Below are positions 9,926 through 21,309 of a stretch of DNA of 64,000 nucleotides, in pieces. This stretch comes from Burkholderia sp. OK233 (GTDB lineage: Bacteria > Pseudomonadota > Gammaproteobacteria > Burkholderiales > Burkholderiaceae). How positions within the stretch are numbered: the first letter of the stretch is position 1; every line of letters begins with the position of its first letter. The stretch lies in NCBI RefSeq assembly GCF_900230185.1, contig NZ_OCSR01000001.1, positions 1,550,001 to 1,614,000 of the forward strand, read 5' to 3'. The notes below the pieces were generated by a model. It was not told where the DNA came from, did no database searches, and saw only the letters and a list, made by a program, of their open reading frames with translations. Position numbers and translations under genes: made by a program.

Positions 9926-9954
9926 CGGGCGGCGTCCATTGCGAACGCCGCCCG
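9926..9954. terminator. GC-rich hairpin between convergent ribE and ilvD
   Basis: A 10-bp stem CGGGCGGCGT / ACGCCGCCCG with a 9-nt loop. A shorter stem ACGGGC/GCCCGT sits at 9875-9889. Neither has a clear T run, so the terminator role is inferred from position between two converging genes. Confidence 0.5.
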
Positions 9955-10005
9955 GCCTCACGGCTCCTGTTTCAATGAGCCGGTCAGTTAAGCTTCAACG
10001 ACGTC

Positions 10006-11868
10006 TCACTTGCGCTTCAATTGCGAGAGATCCCGCACCGCGCCACGGTCCGCGGACGTCGCCAGCGCCGCATAGGCCTGCAACGCCAGCGACACCACGC
10101 GTTCACGATCCACCGGCATCCAGGCCTTGTCACCGCGAGCCTCCATAGCTTCGCGACGGCGCGTCAATTCCTCGTCCGACACTACCAAGTGCATCTTGCG
10201 CTTTGGGATGTCGATTTCGATCACGTCGCCGTCTTCCACCAAACCGATCGTGCCGCCTTCCGCCGCTTCCGGCGACGCATGCCCGATCACGAGCCCAGAC
10301 GAACCGCCGGAGAAACGGCCGTCGGTGAACAGCGCACAAGTCTTGCCCAGCCCCTTGGACTTCAGATACGACGTGGGGTACAGCATTTCCTGCATGCCGG
10401 GGCCGCCCTTGGGACCTTCGTAACGGATCACGACCACATCACCCGCCACGACCTGATCGCCCAGAATGGCTTCGACGGCGTCATCCTGACTCTCGAAGAC
10501 GCGGGCGCGTCCGGAGAAAATCCACTGCGATTCGTCGACACCCGCGGTCTTGACGATGCAGCCCTTCTCCGCGAGGTTGCCGTAGAGCACGGCGAGGCCG
10601 CCGTCTTTCGAATACGCGTCCTGCTTGCTGCGGATACAGCCGGTCTTGCGGTCGGTATCCAGCGACGCGAACGTGGCTTCCTGGCTGAACGCGACGGTGG
10701 TCGGAATACCGCCCGGGGCCGCGCGGAAGAACTTCTGCGCTTCTTCACCCGCGCCACCGGCAACGTCCCAATTGGCGATGGCATTGCCCAGCGTGCCGCT
10801 ATGCACGTTGCCGCACGACAGATCCAGCAGATCCGCGCGGGCCAGTTCACCCAGAATGCCGAGGATGCCGCCGGCACGGTGCACGTCTTCGATATGGTAT
10901 TTGTCGGTGGCGGGCGCCGCTTTACACAGGCACGGCACCTGGCGGGAGATGCGGTCGATGTCGGCCATCGTGAAATCGACGCCGGCTTCCTGCGCGGCGG
11001 CCAGCAGATGCAGCACGGTATTGGTCGAACCGCCCATGGCCACGTCGAGCGCCATGGCGTTCTCGAATGCCTGCTTGCTGGCGATGCTGCGCGGCAGGAC
11101 CGACGCGTCTTCTTCCTGATAGTAGCGGCGGCACAGGTCCACCACCAGGCGGCCGGCCTGTTCGAACAGGCCCTTGCGCCATGCATGCGTGGCGACGATC
11201 GTGCCGTTGCCAGGCAACGCCAGACCGATCGCCTCGGTCAGGCAATTCATCGAGTTCGCGGTGAACATGCCCGAGCAGGAACCGCACGTCGGGCAGGCGC
11301 TGCGCTCGACTTCGGCCACTTCAGCGTCGCTGATTTTGGGGTCGGCCGCCTTGATCATCGCGTCGATCAGGTCGATCTTGGCGATCACCTGGCCGTCCGT
11401 CGGCGATTTGACCTTGCCCGCTTCCATCGGACCGCCGGACACGAACACAACCGGGATGTTCAGGCGCATGGCGGCCATCAACATCCCCGGGGTGATCTTG
11501 TCGCAATTGGAGATGCAGACCATGGCGTCGGCGCAGTGCGCGTTGACCATGTATTCCACCGAGTCGGCGATCAGTTCGCGCGAGGGCAGCGAATACAGCA
11601 TGCCGCCGTGGCCCATGGCAATGCCGTCGTCCACCGCGATGGTGTTGAATTCCTTGGCCACACCGCCAGCTGCTTCGATTTCCTTCGCGACCAGCGCGCC
11701 CAGGTCGCGAAGATGCACGTGGCCCGGCACGAACTGGGTGAACGAGTTCACCACCGCGATGATCGGCTTGCCGAAATCGTCGTCTTTCATTCCGGTAGCG
11801 CGCCACAAGGCGCGGGCGCCGGCCATGTTGCGGCCATGAGTCGATGTGCGTGAGCGATAGTGCGGCAT
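10006..11868 (-). CDS. ilvD: Dihydroxy-acid dehydratase
   Basis: Fe-S dehydratase of the valine/leucine/isoleucine pathway, 620 residues (long, E. coli-like form). The cysteines for the cluster are visible in [20 protein letters not shown] and [37 protein letters not shown] near the C-terminus is the family signature. It runs against the riboflavin genes and separates ribD-ribE from ribBA-ribH. Its own promoter must lie in the about 200 bases before ribBA. Confidence 0.95.
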   Translation of the reverse strand: MPHYRSRTSTHGRNMAGARALWRATGMKDDDFGKPIIAVVNSFTQFVPGHVHLRDLGALVAKEIEAAGGVAKEFNTIAVDDGIAMGHGGMLYSLPSRELIADSVEYMVNAHCADAMVCISNCDKITPGMLMAAMRLNIPVVFVSGGPMEAGKVKSPTDGQVIAKIDLIDAMIKAADPKISDAEVAEVERSACPTCGSCSGMFTANSMNCLTEAIGLALPGNGTIVATHAWRKGLFEQAGRLVVDLCRRYYQEEDASVLPRSIASKQAFENAMALDVAMGGSTNTVLHLLAAAQEAGVDFTMADIDRISRQVPCLCKAAPATDKYHIEDVHRAGGILGILGELARADLLDLSCGNVHSGTLGNAIANWDVAGGAGEEAQKFFRAAPGGIPTTVAFSQEATFASLDTDRKTGCIRSKQDAYSKDGGLAVLYGNLAEKGCIVKTAGVDESQWIFSGRARVFESQDDAVEAILGDQVVAGDVVVIRYEGPKGGPGMQEMLYPTSYLKSKGLGKTCALFTDGRFSGGSSGLVIGHASPEAAEGGTIGLVEDGDVIEIDIPKRKMHLVVSDEELTRRREAMEARGDKAWMPVDRERVVSLALQAYAALATSADRGAVRDLSQLKRK

Positions 11869-12070
11869 GATCTTTCTCGAACGGGTTGAGCGGGGAAGTT
11901 GTTTTCTGGAGGCGGCCTTCGCGGGCGCGGCGAATTATAGCAACGCCGCCCTGTCAAACCGCCGCCAGACAGCCCAAGTGCCTCGCCAAACGGCCTATGC
12001 CATCCGGCCCAGGCGACGTGGGGGCGCGCGTGGCGTAAAATACGCGCTTTCTTCGAAAAATTCCGCCAAC

Positions 12071-13207
<1,137 letters not shown>

Positions 13208-13257
13208 TCCGACCATTCACGCGCTTAAGCGCCAACTCAAAACACTACGGAATTCAC

Positions 13258-13764
13258 ATGGAAATCGGACAATACCAACCGAATCTCGACGGCGACGGAC
13301 TGCGTATCGGCATCGTCCAGGCGCGTTTTAACGAACCCGTCTGCAACGGTCTCGCGGATTCGTGCATCGAAGAACTCGAACGCCTCGGCGTGACCGGCGA
13401 AGACGTGCTGCTGGTCACCGTGCCGGGCGCACTGGAAATCCCGCTGGCGCTGCAAAAGCTTGCCGAAAGCGCGCAATTCGACGCACTGATCGCGCTGGGC
13501 GCGGTAATTCGCGGCGAGACGTACCACTTCGAACTGGTGTCGAACGAAAGCGGCGCGGGCATCACCCGCATCGGCCTCGACTTCGGCATCCCGGTCGCGA
13601 ACGCCGTGCTGACCACCGAAAACGACGAACAAGCCGTCGCGCGCATGACCGAGAAGGGTCGTGACGCAGCGCGCGTGGCCGTCGAAATGGCGAACCTCTC
13701 GGTCGCGCTCGAGCAACTCGGCGGTGACGACGAGGAAGAAGACGAAGAAGAGGAAGAGGCATGA
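13258..13764 (+). CDS. ribH: 6,7-dimethyl-8-ribityllumazine synthase
   Basis: Condenses DHBP with the ribitylaminouracil to give lumazine, the substrate of RibE. Family motifs include [19 protein letters not shown] and [26 protein letters not shown]. At 168 residues it is a little long because of a terminal run of 14 residues, 11 of them Asp or Glu. It overlaps nusB by 4 bases (ATGA), the common ribH-nusB coupling. Confidence 0.95.
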   Translation: MEIGQYQPNLDGDGLRIGIVQARFNEPVCNGLADSCIEELERLGVTGEDVLLVTVPGALEIPLALQKLAESAQFDALIALGAVIRGETYHFELVSNESGAGITRIGLDFGIPVANAVLTTENDEQAVARMTEKGRDAARVAVEMANLSVALEQLGGDDEEEDEEEEEA

Positions 13765-14195
13765 AGAGCGCACGCCGACGCTCCCGCGAACTGGCCACGC
13801 AGGGGCTTTACCAGTGGCTGCTGTCGGGTTCTCCCGGCGGTGAAATCGACGCGCAGCTGCGCGGCGCGCAGGGCTTCGACAAGGCCGACCACGAACATCT
13901 GGACGCCATCCTGCACGGCGTGATCCGCGATTCGGAAGCGCTCTCGGCGGATATCGCACCGTGCCTCGACCGCCCGATCGATCAGCTTTCGCCGGTCGAA
14001 CGCGCCGTGCTGCTGGTCGCCGCGTTCGAGTTGAAGAATCACGTCGATATCCCCTATCGCGTAGTCATCAATGAAGCGGTCGAACTCGCCAAGACGTTTG
14101 GCGGCGCGGACGGCTACAAGTATGTGAACGGCGTGCTGGACAAGCTGTCGGCGCAATTGCGCGCTGCCGAAACGCAGGCGGCTCGCAAGCATTGA
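13761..14195 (+). CDS. nusB: Transcription antitermination factor NusB
   Basis: 144 residues. Binds boxA RNA with NusE (S10) during rRNA antitermination. It begins [23 protein letters not shown], the usual arginine-rich helix, and contains [31 protein letters not shown], the family's C-terminal signature. Coupled to ribH and followed by a terminator. Confidence 0.95.
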   Translation: MKSARRRSRELATQGLYQWLLSGSPGGEIDAQLRGAQGFDKADHEHLDAILHGVIRDSEALSADIAPCLDRPIDQLSPVERAVLLVAAFELKNHVDIPYRVVINEAVELAKTFGGADGYKYVNGVLDKLSAQLRAAETQAARKH

Positions 14196-14202
14196 GCGTG
14201 AG

Positions 14203-14236
14203 GCGGGACGGGCGCGCCATGCGCCGTCCCGCTTTT
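14203..14236 (+). terminator. Rho-independent terminator after nusB
   Basis: A 9-bp perfect stem GCGGGACGG / CCGTCCCGC with a 12-nt loop followed by TTTT, starting 7 bases after the nusB stop. Confidence 0.8.
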
Positions 14237-14262
14237 GCTTCTGAAGAACTGGATTTGATCGT

Positions 14263-15459
14263 ATGAACTCCGTGACCGAACCCTTGGTGCGGCTTGCTGC
14301 CCGCGTCGACGCCATCCAGCCTTTCTATGTGATGGAACTGGCCAAGGAAGCCGCGCTGCTCGAGCGCGAAGGGCGCGACATCATTCACATGGGAATCGGC
14401 GAACCCGATTTCACCGCACCCGAGCCGGTCATCGAAGCGGCCGCGAGCGCCCTGCGCCGCGGCGTCACGCAATACACAAACGCACTTGGCCTACACGCGC
14501 TGCGCGAGGCGATCTCGGCGCATTACGCCGAGTTCTACGGCGTCAGCGTCGATCCTGCGCGGATTGTCGTCACCGCCGGCGCGTCTGCCGCGCTGCTGCT
14601 GGCTTGCGCGGCGCTGGTCGATCGCGACGATGAAGTACTGATGCCCGACCCGTGCTACCCGTGCAACCGCCACTTCGTGATCGCAGCGGAAGGCAAGCCG
14701 GTGATGGTGCCAAGCGGGCCGGCCGAACGCTTTCAGCTGACCGTCGCCGACGTCGAACGCCTGTGGAACGAGCACACCCGCGGCGTGCTGCTGGCGTCGC
14801 CGTCGAACCCAACGGGCACGTCGATCGAGCCGGCTGAGCTAGAACGCATCGTCAAGGCCGTGCGAGCGCGTGGCGGCTTTACGATCGTCGACGAGATCTA
14901 CCAGGGCCTGAGCTACGACGCGAAGCCGGTCTCCGCGCTCTCGTTCGGTGACGACGTCATCACCGTCAACAGCTTCTCGAAGTACTTCAACATGACCGGC
15001 TGGCGTTTGGGCTGGCTGGTGGTGCCGCCCGGCATGGTCGGCGCGTTCGAAAAGCTCGCGCAGAACCTGTTCATCTGCGCGTCGGCGCTCGCGCAGCATG
15101 CAGCGCTGGCCTGCTTCGAACCGGACACGATTGCCATCTACGAAGCGCGCCGCCTCGAATTCAAGCGCCGCCGCGACTTCATTGCGCCGGCGCTCGAATC
15201 GCTGGGTTTCTCGGTGCCGGTGATGCCGGACGGCGCCTTCTACGTGTACGCCGATTGCCGCACAGTCGCACATTGGGCGGCCGGAGACAGTGCGGCGCTC
15301 ACCAAAGCGATGCTGCACGACGCGGGCGTGGTGCTGGTGCCGGGCATGGACTTCGGCACACACGCGCCGAAGGACTACATCCGGCTATCGTATGCCACCG
15401 CCCTGCCGAAGCTGGAGGAAGCGGTCGAGCGGCTGGCGAAGCTCTTCGGGCGGCACTGA
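14263..15459 (+). CDS. PLP-dependent aminotransferase, class I/II
   Basis: 398 residues, fold type I. The PLP lysine is in NSFSKYFNMTGWRLGW. Also present are the SPSNPTGTSIEPAEL substrate-loop motif, DEIYQGLSYD, and the conserved C-terminal arginine in KDYIRLSYA. It resembles the aspartate/alanine aminotransferase group often found next to nusB in Burkholderia. The substrate cannot be set from sequence alone. Confidence 0.9.
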   Translation: MNSVTEPLVRLAARVDAIQPFYVMELAKEAALLEREGRDIIHMGIGEPDFTAPEPVIEAAASALRRGVTQYTNALGLHALREAISAHYAEFYGVSVDPARIVVTAGASAALLLACAALVDRDDEVLMPDPCYPCNRHFVIAAEGKPVMVPSGPAERFQLTVADVERLWNEHTRGVLLASPSNPTGTSIEPAELERIVKAVRARGGFTIVDEIYQGLSYDAKPVSALSFGDDVITVNSFSKYFNMTGWRLGWLVVPPGMVGAFEKLAQNLFICASALAQHAALACFEPDTIAIYEARRLEFKRRRDFIAPALESLGFSVPVMPDGAFYVYADCRTVAHWAAGDSAALTKAMLHDAGVVLVPGMDFGTHAPKDYIRLSYATALPKLEEAVERLAKLFGRH

Positions 15460-15588
15460 CCGAACAGAGACACCAGAGCGCTCTGCAGTTTGAGTCCCCG
15501 AAGGGCTCTACGAGGCGGGTTGCAATGCCTGTGACGCGACACACGCCTCACGGCCGCGCACACCACGACTGATGCAAGCCACAAAAGG

Positions 15589-15618
15589 AAAAGGACACCC
15601 CTGGGGTGTCCTTTTTTT
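15589..15618. terminator. Bidirectional terminator
   Basis: A near-perfect palindrome, AAAGGACACCC / GGGTGTCCTTT around CT, flanked by A on one side and seven T on the other. It serves the convergent aminotransferase and lytic transglycosylase genes. Confidence 0.9.
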
Positions 15619-15661
15619 GTATCGGCCGCTCCCGGGCCGGGCGAACCGGGTTACATCAACC

Positions 15662-16831
15662 TCAAGCGCCCAACTCCGAGGCCGATGCCACATGCTTGGT
15701 CGCATTGGAACTGGCGTCGTCCTGCTCGGACACCGGCGTCTTCACCGGCGCTGCCGCGCTCAGCGGATGACCGGCATCGAGCGTCATCTGCACGCGCTTG
15801 CCGTTAGTCGATGCCGCTGCCGTAGTCGTGTTCGACGCCGTCAAAACCGGCGCCTGCGGTGCGTTAATCGGCACCTTGCGGCCACGCGCCACATCGCGCA
15901 GGCGGCCACGCTCGGCCATCACCTTGGCGCCGTAGCCGCCGTCGTCCTGTGAGGTCGAGCCGACGTAGAGACGCAGACCGCCCGGCAGCGAACCGCCGCG
16001 TGCGATGCAATCCTTCAGCACCAGCGCGCCCACCTTGATGTTCGCAACCGGTTCAAGCGCCGCGCTCTGGCCACCGAAATACTGGAACTTGTCCGAATGA
16101 ACCTTGGACATCACCTGCATCAGGCCCTGTGCACCCACGCCGCTCTCGGCGTACGGGTTGAAGCCCGATTCGATTGCCATAACGGACAGCAGGAGAAGCG
16201 GGTCGAGACCGACTTCGTGACCGGTGTCGAACGCTGCCTTCACAAGCTCGCCGACGGGCTCCTGAGCGACGCGATAGCGCCGCGCCAGGTATGACGAGAC
16301 CAGATCCTGCTCGCGGGTCGAGACCAGCACACGATCGTCGCGTGCATCGGCCGAGACGCGCTGCGCCGGGATCAGCCGTGCCAGCGCGGAGACGCTCTGC
16401 ATGGTGCGCGGATCGAGGCCGTTCAGTGCAGCCACGCCCATACCGGACGTGCCGATGCCGTCGAAGGCGCCGTCGTAGCTGGATTTGCTGGCGGTGACGC
16501 CATTGTTCGCGCCGCTGGCGGCGTCGCTACCGGTCGAATTCGCGGACAGCGAGTCGTCGGAGGACGCGCCAGGCGGTCCGAAAGCCGGCAGCGGATTGCC
16601 CTGCAGCAGACGGGCGGGACCGGCTTGCACAGCGGCGGAGATGACCGGCATCAGCTTGGCGGCAAGGGTGCCGCGCAAGGCCGGCATCAGCCACAGCGTG
16701 AGTGCCAGCACGACAGCGATACCGCCGACGATGCTGAACAGGTGATGACTCATTCGCGTCCCGCGACGCAACGCACCACGCACAACTTGCGCAATACGTT
16801 CATCGGGACGCCGCGATAACCAGGCGTTCAT
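15662..16831 (-). CDS. Membrane-anchored lytic transglycosylase (SLT fold)
   Basis: 389 residues. A GGGAG ribosome site precedes the ATG at 16831. After a basic N-terminus there is a single membrane helix (residues about 28-50), a low-complexity spacer, then an SLT-like catalytic domain. LLLLSVMAIESGFNPYAESGVGAQGLMQVM carries the catalytic Glu and the GLMQ motif. It cleaves peptidoglycan glycan strands in the periplasm. A flexible Ala/Ser/Thr-rich tail follows. No secretion-system genes are adjacent, so a general cell-wall role is likely. Confidence 0.88.
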   Translation of the reverse strand: MNAWLSRRPDERIAQVVRGALRRGTRMSHHLFSIVGGIAVVLALTLWLMPALRGTLAAKLMPVISAAVQAGPARLLQGNPLPAFGPPGASSDDSLSANSTGSDAASGANNGVTASKSSYDGAFDGIGTSGMGVAALNGLDPRTMQSVSALARLIPAQRVSADARDDRVLVSTREQDLVSSYLARRYRVAQEPVGELVKAAFDTGHEVGLDPLLLLSVMAIESGFNPYAESGVGAQGLMQVMSKVHSDKFQYFGGQSAALEPVANIKVGALVLKDCIARGGSLPGGLRLYVGSTSQDDGGYGAKVMAERGRLRDVARGRKVPINAPQAPVLTASNTTTAAASTNGKRVQMTLDAGHPLSAAAPVKTPVSEQDDASSNATKHVASASELGA

Positions 16832-17437
16832 TCAGATCTCCCATGTTGCATGATCCGCGAACTCCGCCAGTCGTACAGGCGGTAACACACATTCGCAGAG
16901 TCAAGACATCGCGCGCTCTGTCTGGTTAGGGCAGCTGCGACGTCGGGAAAACGGCAAATACCGTTTGTGGGGAGCCATCTTGAAAAGAGGCCCGCGGCAT
17001 GCCAAAAAACATGCAGGCGGAGGCTCCCACGCGAAAAACCAGCGTCAACAGGCGCTGGCGAGGACTTCAGTAAGACCGTCAAATACCGTGCAGGGGGTCG
17101 GTAAGCGGTGACGCGTTGCGTCTGAAGGGACCGGGGCGGCGGTAAAAATGTTCACGCCCTGCAACCAATGTGGACGGATTTTATGCAGGGTTTTATAGAT
17201 CGTCAACACTATAGATAGGCAAATGTATAACTAATTGTAATAATGAACAGTGTTCAGTCCGTTAAGAACCGCGCGGTGCGCGCTTCTTGAGCTATCTCGA
17301 TTAGTCCTTCCGAAGTTGGCCATTTGGCCAATCTACGTGCGTCTGCCAACACAGGTAAAATCGACAATCGTTCTGGCACCGCGAAGCCCTGCGGCGCCCT
17401 ACCTTTTTGCCGCTTGCGCGGCTCTCTACCGCACCAG
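16832..17437. other. 606-base intergenic region before ubiD
   Basis: No convincing gene. It contains a hairpin AAACGG-CAAATA-CCGTTT at 16949-16966, and the same CAAATACCGT decamer recurs at 17080-17089. From about 17160 to 17260 the sequence becomes AT-rich and could hold the divergent promoters of ubiD and the transglycosylase. No riboswitch was recognised. Confidence 0.5.
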
Positions 17438-19006
17438 ATGAAATACAAAGACCTGCGCGATTTCGTCAGCCGTCTCGAAACGATCGGTGAACTGCGCCGC
17501 ATCTCGCAAAACGTCTCGCCCGTCCTGGAAATGACCGAACTATGCGACCGCGTCCTGCGCGCCGGCGGTCCGGCGATATTGTTTGAGAGCAAGCAGCAGC
17601 ACGCGTTCCCGGTCCTCGGCAACCTGTTCGGCACACCCCGCCGCGTCGCGCTCGGCATGGGGATCGACGCGCAAGCAGGTGAAGGCGATGGCGCCGCGCT
17701 GGAGTCGCTACGCGACGTCGGCCGCCTGCTCTCCGCATTGAAGGAACCGGAGCCGCCGAAAGGGCTCAAGGACGCAGGCAAACTGTTCTCACTCGCGAAG
17801 GCGGTGTGGGACATGGCGCCCAAAACGGTGAGCGCGCCGCCCTGCCAGGAAATCGTCTGGGAAGGCAACGACGTCGACCTCGGAAAGCTGCCCATTCAGA
17901 CCTGCTGGCCGGGCGATGCAGGGCCGCTGATCACATGGGGCCTGACCGTCACAAAAGGCCCGAACAAGAGCCGACAAAATTTAGGCATATATCGCCAGCA
18001 ACTGATCGGGCGTAACAAACTGATCATGCGCTGGCTCGCGCATCGCGGCGGCGCACTCGATTTCCGCGAGTTCGCGCTGCAGAATCCGGGCAAGCCGTAT
18101 CCCGTGGCCGTGGTGCTGGGCGCCGATCCGGCGACCATCCTCGGTGCGGTTACGCCGGTGCCCGACACGCTCTCCGAATACCAGTTCGCCGGGTTGCTGC
18201 GCGGCGGCCGCACCGAACTCGCGAAGTGCATCACGCCGGGCGTCGACGGTTTGCAGGTGCCCGCGCGCGCGGAAATCGTCCTGGAAGGCTTCATCTATCC
18301 GCAGGAAGGCACGCCCTCGCCCGCTCCCGCGGGCGCGCCGCCGCGTCCGGCCAAGGGCGCGTCCGCCGCTTACGAACACGCGCTGGAAGGTCCCTATGGC
18401 GACCACACCGGCTACTACAACGAGCAGGAGTGGTTTCCCGTCTTTACGGTCGAACGCATCACCATGCGGCGCGACGCGATCTATCACTCCACCTACACCG
18501 GCAAACCGCCCGATGAGCCCGCCGTGCTCGGCGTCGCGCTCAACGAAGTGTTCGTGCCGCTGTTGCAGAAGCAGTTCACCGAGATTACCGATTTCTATCT
18601 GCCGCCCGAAGGATGCAGCTACCGGATGGCAATCGTGCAGATGAAGAAGAGCTACCCGGGTCACGCCAAGCGCGTGATGTTCGGCGTATGGAGTTTCCTG
18701 CGGCAATTCATGTATACGAAGTTCATCGTCGTGGTCGACGAGGACGTGAATATCCGCGACTGGAAGGAAGTGATCTGGGCGATCACTACGCGTATCGATC
18801 CGGCGCGCGACACCGTGCTGGTCGATCGCACGCCGATCGACTATCTGGATTTCGCCTCGCCGGTGGCAGGTCTCGGATCGAAGATGGGACTCGACGCGAC
18901 CAACAAATGGCCCGGCGAAACCGATCGCGAGTGGGGCCGCCCAATCGAGATGGACAAGGCGGTCAAACAGCGCGTCGATAGCTTGTGGAATGATTTGGGA
19001 CTGTAA
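17438..19006 (+). CDS. ubiD: UbiD decarboxylase (3-polyprenyl-4-hydroxybenzoate carboxy-lyase)
   Basis: 522 residues. Prenylated-FMN-dependent decarboxylase of ubiquinone synthesis. Seen are the N-terminal [22 protein letters not shown], the family block [29 protein letters not shown], and the catalytic-region [34 protein letters not shown]. The start at 17438 is preferred over the in-frame extension to 17324. A ubiX gene to supply the cofactor is not in the window. Confidence 0.95.
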   Translation: MKYKDLRDFVSRLETIGELRRISQNVSPVLEMTELCDRVLRAGGPAILFESKQQHAFPVLGNLFGTPRRVALGMGIDAQAGEGDGAALESLRDVGRLLSALKEPEPPKGLKDAGKLFSLAKAVWDMAPKTVSAPPCQEIVWEGNDVDLGKLPIQTCWPGDAGPLITWGLTVTKGPNKSRQNLGIYRQQLIGRNKLIMRWLAHRGGALDFREFALQNPGKPYPVAVVLGADPATILGAVTPVPDTLSEYQFAGLLRGGRTELAKCITPGVDGLQVPARAEIVLEGFIYPQEGTPSPAPAGAPPRPAKGASAAYEHALEGPYGDHTGYYNEQEWFPVFTVERITMRRDAIYHSTYTGKPPDEPAVLGVALNEVFVPLLQKQFTEITDFYLPPEGCSYRMAIVQMKKSYPGHAKRVMFGVWSFLRQFMYTKFIVVVDEDVNIRDWKEVIWAITTRIDPARDTVLVDRTPIDYLDFASPVAGLGSKMGLDATNKWPGETDREWGRPIEMDKAVKQRVDSLWNDLGL

Positions 19007-19131
19007 AAACAGGCCTCGAATCACATCACTGAATTTCTGGATTCTGTCGGCATCGAAGCGATCCGTTCACCAGCCGGATCGCTCCCGCTCGAACAAGTCT
19101 GAATAACAAAACTGATGGAGCAGTTGCGCGG

Positions 19132-19809
19132 ATGCATGCCTTTTCAATGATGTCGGATGGTTTTTTCCTGTCGTTGTCGTTGTGCCTGGATATCGGTCTC
19201 GTCAACGTCGCGATGATTTCGCTGACGCTGTCGCACGGCTTCAAACCGGGCTTCTGGCTGGGCCTGGGTTCCTGTTTCGGCGATCTCGTTTACGCGGCGC
19301 TCGCGCTCGCGGGAATGGCTGCGCTGCTGCAGTTCGAATCGGTACGCTGGCTAGTGTGGATCGGCGGCGCGGCGGTCCTGCTGTTTCTCACATGGAAGAT
19401 GGCGCGTGAAGCGCTGTTCCCGGCGTCGGCGCCTGCAGTCGCGGACGAAGCGGATGCCAAAGCGCCGCATCTTTCCCCGTGGCGCGGTTTCCTGCGCGGC
19501 GCATTGCTGGCAATGTCGTCGCCGTCGGCGATTCTGTGGTTCGCCGCAGTCGGCGGTGCGTTGATCGCGAAAGCCGGCGCCACCGGCGTGACGACTGCGC
19601 CGGTATTCCTCGGCGGCTTCTTCCTGGGCGGCTTGTGCTGGACGATCTTTATCTGCGGACTCGGCAGCCATGGACGCAAACGCGCCGGCACCGGTTTGCT
19701 GCGCGCGTGCCATGTGTTGTCGGCGCTGCTGTTCGCCTACTTCTCGTATAGCGTGATCGTGAACGGGTATCGCGATCTGATCGTGCAGACCGCACAGGTG
19801 GCAAGCTAG
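19132..19809 (+). CDS. LysE/RhtB family amino acid exporter
   Basis: 225 residues with about six membrane segments. The opening DIGLVNVAMISLTLSHGFKPGFWLGLGSCFGDLVYAALALAG is the LysE-family first domain (the usual GPxxxxxxxxxxxxGxxxGxxxGxGxxxGD pattern in a divergent form: the glycine-proline is replaced by LVNVA). The real start could be 19132 or the ATG at 19147. It exports amino acids or related small molecules; the substrate is unknown. Confidence 0.82.
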   Translation: MHAFSMMSDGFFLSLSLCLDIGLVNVAMISLTLSHGFKPGFWLGLGSCFGDLVYAALALAGMAALLQFESVRWLVWIGGAAVLLFLTWKMAREALFPASAPAVADEADAKAPHLSPWRGFLRGALLAMSSPSAILWFAAVGGALIAKAGATGVTTAPVFLGGFFLGGLCWTIFICGLGSHGRKRAGTGLLRACHVLSALLFAYFSYSVIVNGYRDLIVQTAQVAS

Positions 19810-19814
19810 AAAAA

Positions 19815-19836
19815 ACGGCTCGCCTTGGCGAGCCGT
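19815..19836. terminator. Terminator between convergent genes
   Basis: A 10-bp perfect stem ACGGCTCGCC / GGCGAGCCGT with a TT loop. Five A precede it, giving a U run for the minus-strand dehydratase transcript. Confidence 0.88.
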
Positions 19837-19889
19837 CTTCCCTCAATTTCAATGTGCGCAGCGCGGCGCAAAAACGATCAAGCAGCCTA

Positions 19890-20855
19890 TCAGGCGAGAT
19901 ACTGCGCCAGCTTCGCCAGATCGACGTTGCCGCCGCTCACCACCACACCCACGCGCTTGCCCTGCACCGGCACGATGCCGTTGAGCACGGCTGCCGCGGC
20001 GAGGCAACCCGTCGGCTCGACCACGATCTTCATGCGCTGCGCGAAGAAACGCATGGTCTCGATCAACTGTTCGTCGCTGACCGTTTCGATCTTCGCGACC
20101 AGCTTCTGAATAATCGCGAACGTATAGTCGCCGAGATGCGTGGAAGCCGCGCCGTCGGCAATCGTGCGCGGCGCGTCGATATGCACGATCTCGCCGCGTG
20201 CGAGCGATTGCTGACCGTCGTTGCCCGCTTCGGGCTCGATGCCGATGACGGTGCACGCCGGGCTCAATGCCGCCGCCGACAATGCACTACCACCAATTAG
20301 TCCACCGCCACCAAGACAAACGAACAGCATGTCGAGCGGGCCGGTTTCGTCGATCAATTCCTTCACCGCCGTGCCCTGCCCAGCGATCACGTGCGGATGG
20401 TCGTACGGCGGAATCAGCGTCATGCCGCGCTCTTCGGCGAGCCGCCGGCCGATCTCTTCGCGACTCTCGGTGTAGCGGTCGTAGCTGATCACTTCGCCAC
20501 CGTAGCCCTTGGTCGCCGCGACTTTGGCGGCGGGGGCGTCGTGCGGCATGATGATCGTGGCGCGAATCCCGGCAAGACGTGCCGATAGCGCGATCGCTTG
20601 CGCGTGATTGCCCGACGAGTACGTCAACACACCCGCTTTACGTTGCTCGGCATCGAAATGCGAAATCGCGTTGTAGGCGCCGCGAAACTTGAAAGCGCCC
20701 ATGCGCTGAAAATTTTCGCACTTGAAGAACACCGACGCACCCGTGCGCTCGTTGAACGTACTCGAGGTTAGAACGGGGGTGCGATGGGCGACGCCTTCGA
20801 GACGCGCAGCGGCGTCGAGTACGTCGTCGAAAGTGGGAGCGGGAAGCGCTTGCAT
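19890..20855 (-). CDS. Threonine/serine dehydratase-like PLP enzyme (possibly threo-3-hydroxyaspartate ammonia-lyase)
   Basis: 321 residues, fold type II. The PLP lysine is in FKCENFQRMGAFKFRGAYNAI, with SSGNHAQAIALSARLAGIRATIIMP following, and the phosphate-binding loop CLGGGGLIGGSALS. There is no C-terminal ACT regulatory domain, so it is the short catabolic or racemase/ammonia-lyase type, not biosynthetic IlvA. The start at 20855 (MQALPAPTFDDV) has GGAG upstream. The choice between serine racemase, threonine dehydratase and hydroxyaspartate lyase is open. Confidence 0.88.
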   Translation of the reverse strand: MQALPAPTFDDVLDAAARLEGVAHRTPVLTSSTFNERTGASVFFKCENFQRMGAFKFRGAYNAISHFDAEQRKAGVLTYSSGNHAQAIALSARLAGIRATIIMPHDAPAAKVAATKGYGGEVISYDRYTESREEIGRRLAEERGMTLIPPYDHPHVIAGQGTAVKELIDETGPLDMLFVCLGGGGLIGGSALSAAALSPACTVIGIEPEAGNDGQQSLARGEIVHIDAPRTIADGAASTHLGDYTFAIIQKLVAKIETVSDEQLIETMRFFAQRMKIVVEPTGCLAAAAVLNGIVPVQGKRVGVVVSGGNVDLAKLAQYLA

Positions 20856-21012
20856 TGACGAAACTCTCCAGAGCGGTGGCGAAACAGCCATTCTCCCAGC
20901 TTCGCCAGCGCTTTGGTATTTCGGTTGGTATGTCGCAGTAGAAACACAAACGGCGCAACCCGGCGATCAAGCCGGCGTTACGCCGTCAACACATGCTGTG
21001 CTCTGCCCGCGA

Positions 21013-21309
21013 TTAGCGGCGATAGTAGCCGTGGCCGTAGTAGCCGCGACCGTAGCCGTGGTGATAATAAGGACGGCCATAGCCACCGTAATAGCCACCC
21101 ACTACGACTGGCGCTCCGTAATAGACCGGCGGCGGCGCGTAATAGACCGGCGGCGGTGCGTAGTAGACCGGAGGCGGCGCGGCATAAACCGGGTACGCCG
21201 GCGCGATCGGGATGCCAATACCGATACCGACGGAAACGTGCGCCTCTGCGGCAGTCGCGAACCCCACGCCGAGTGCGGCGGCAACGACAAACGGAACGAT
21301 CTTTTTCAC
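21013..21309 (-). CDS. Secreted Tyr/Gly/Pro-rich protein, 98 aa
   Basis: The GTG at 21309 has AGGAG 7 bases upstream and is a better start than the ATG at 21333, because the signal peptide (KKIVPFVVAAALGVGFATAAEAH) then begins at residue 2. The mature part has three tandem PPPVYYA units and a C-terminal GYY/YGHGYYRR stretch. It resembles small envelope proteins of the YXWGXW or glycine-zipper sort seen across Burkholderia, with no known role. A GCATGC-TTT-GCATGC palindrome lies at 21350-21364 upstream. Confidence 0.75.
   Translation of the reverse strand: MKKIVPFVVAAALGVGFATAAEAHVSVGIGIGIPIAPAYPVYAAPPPVYYAPPPVYYAPPPVYYGAPVVVGGYYGGYGRPYYHHGYGRGYYGHGYYRR

Noticed and set aside
10021..11853. 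A 610-residue plus-strand frame opposite ilvD
   Set aside because: Antisense of a well-conserved ilvD gene; composition typical of a high-GC mirror frame.
11867..12070. An FMN riboswitch before ribBA
   Set aside because: The conserved RFN elements are not visible; the sequence is an ilvD promoter-side spacer.
16832..17300. A riboswitch (cyclic-di-GMP, glycine or other) in the region before ubiD
   Set aside because: No known riboswitch core was recognised on either strand, only short hairpins.
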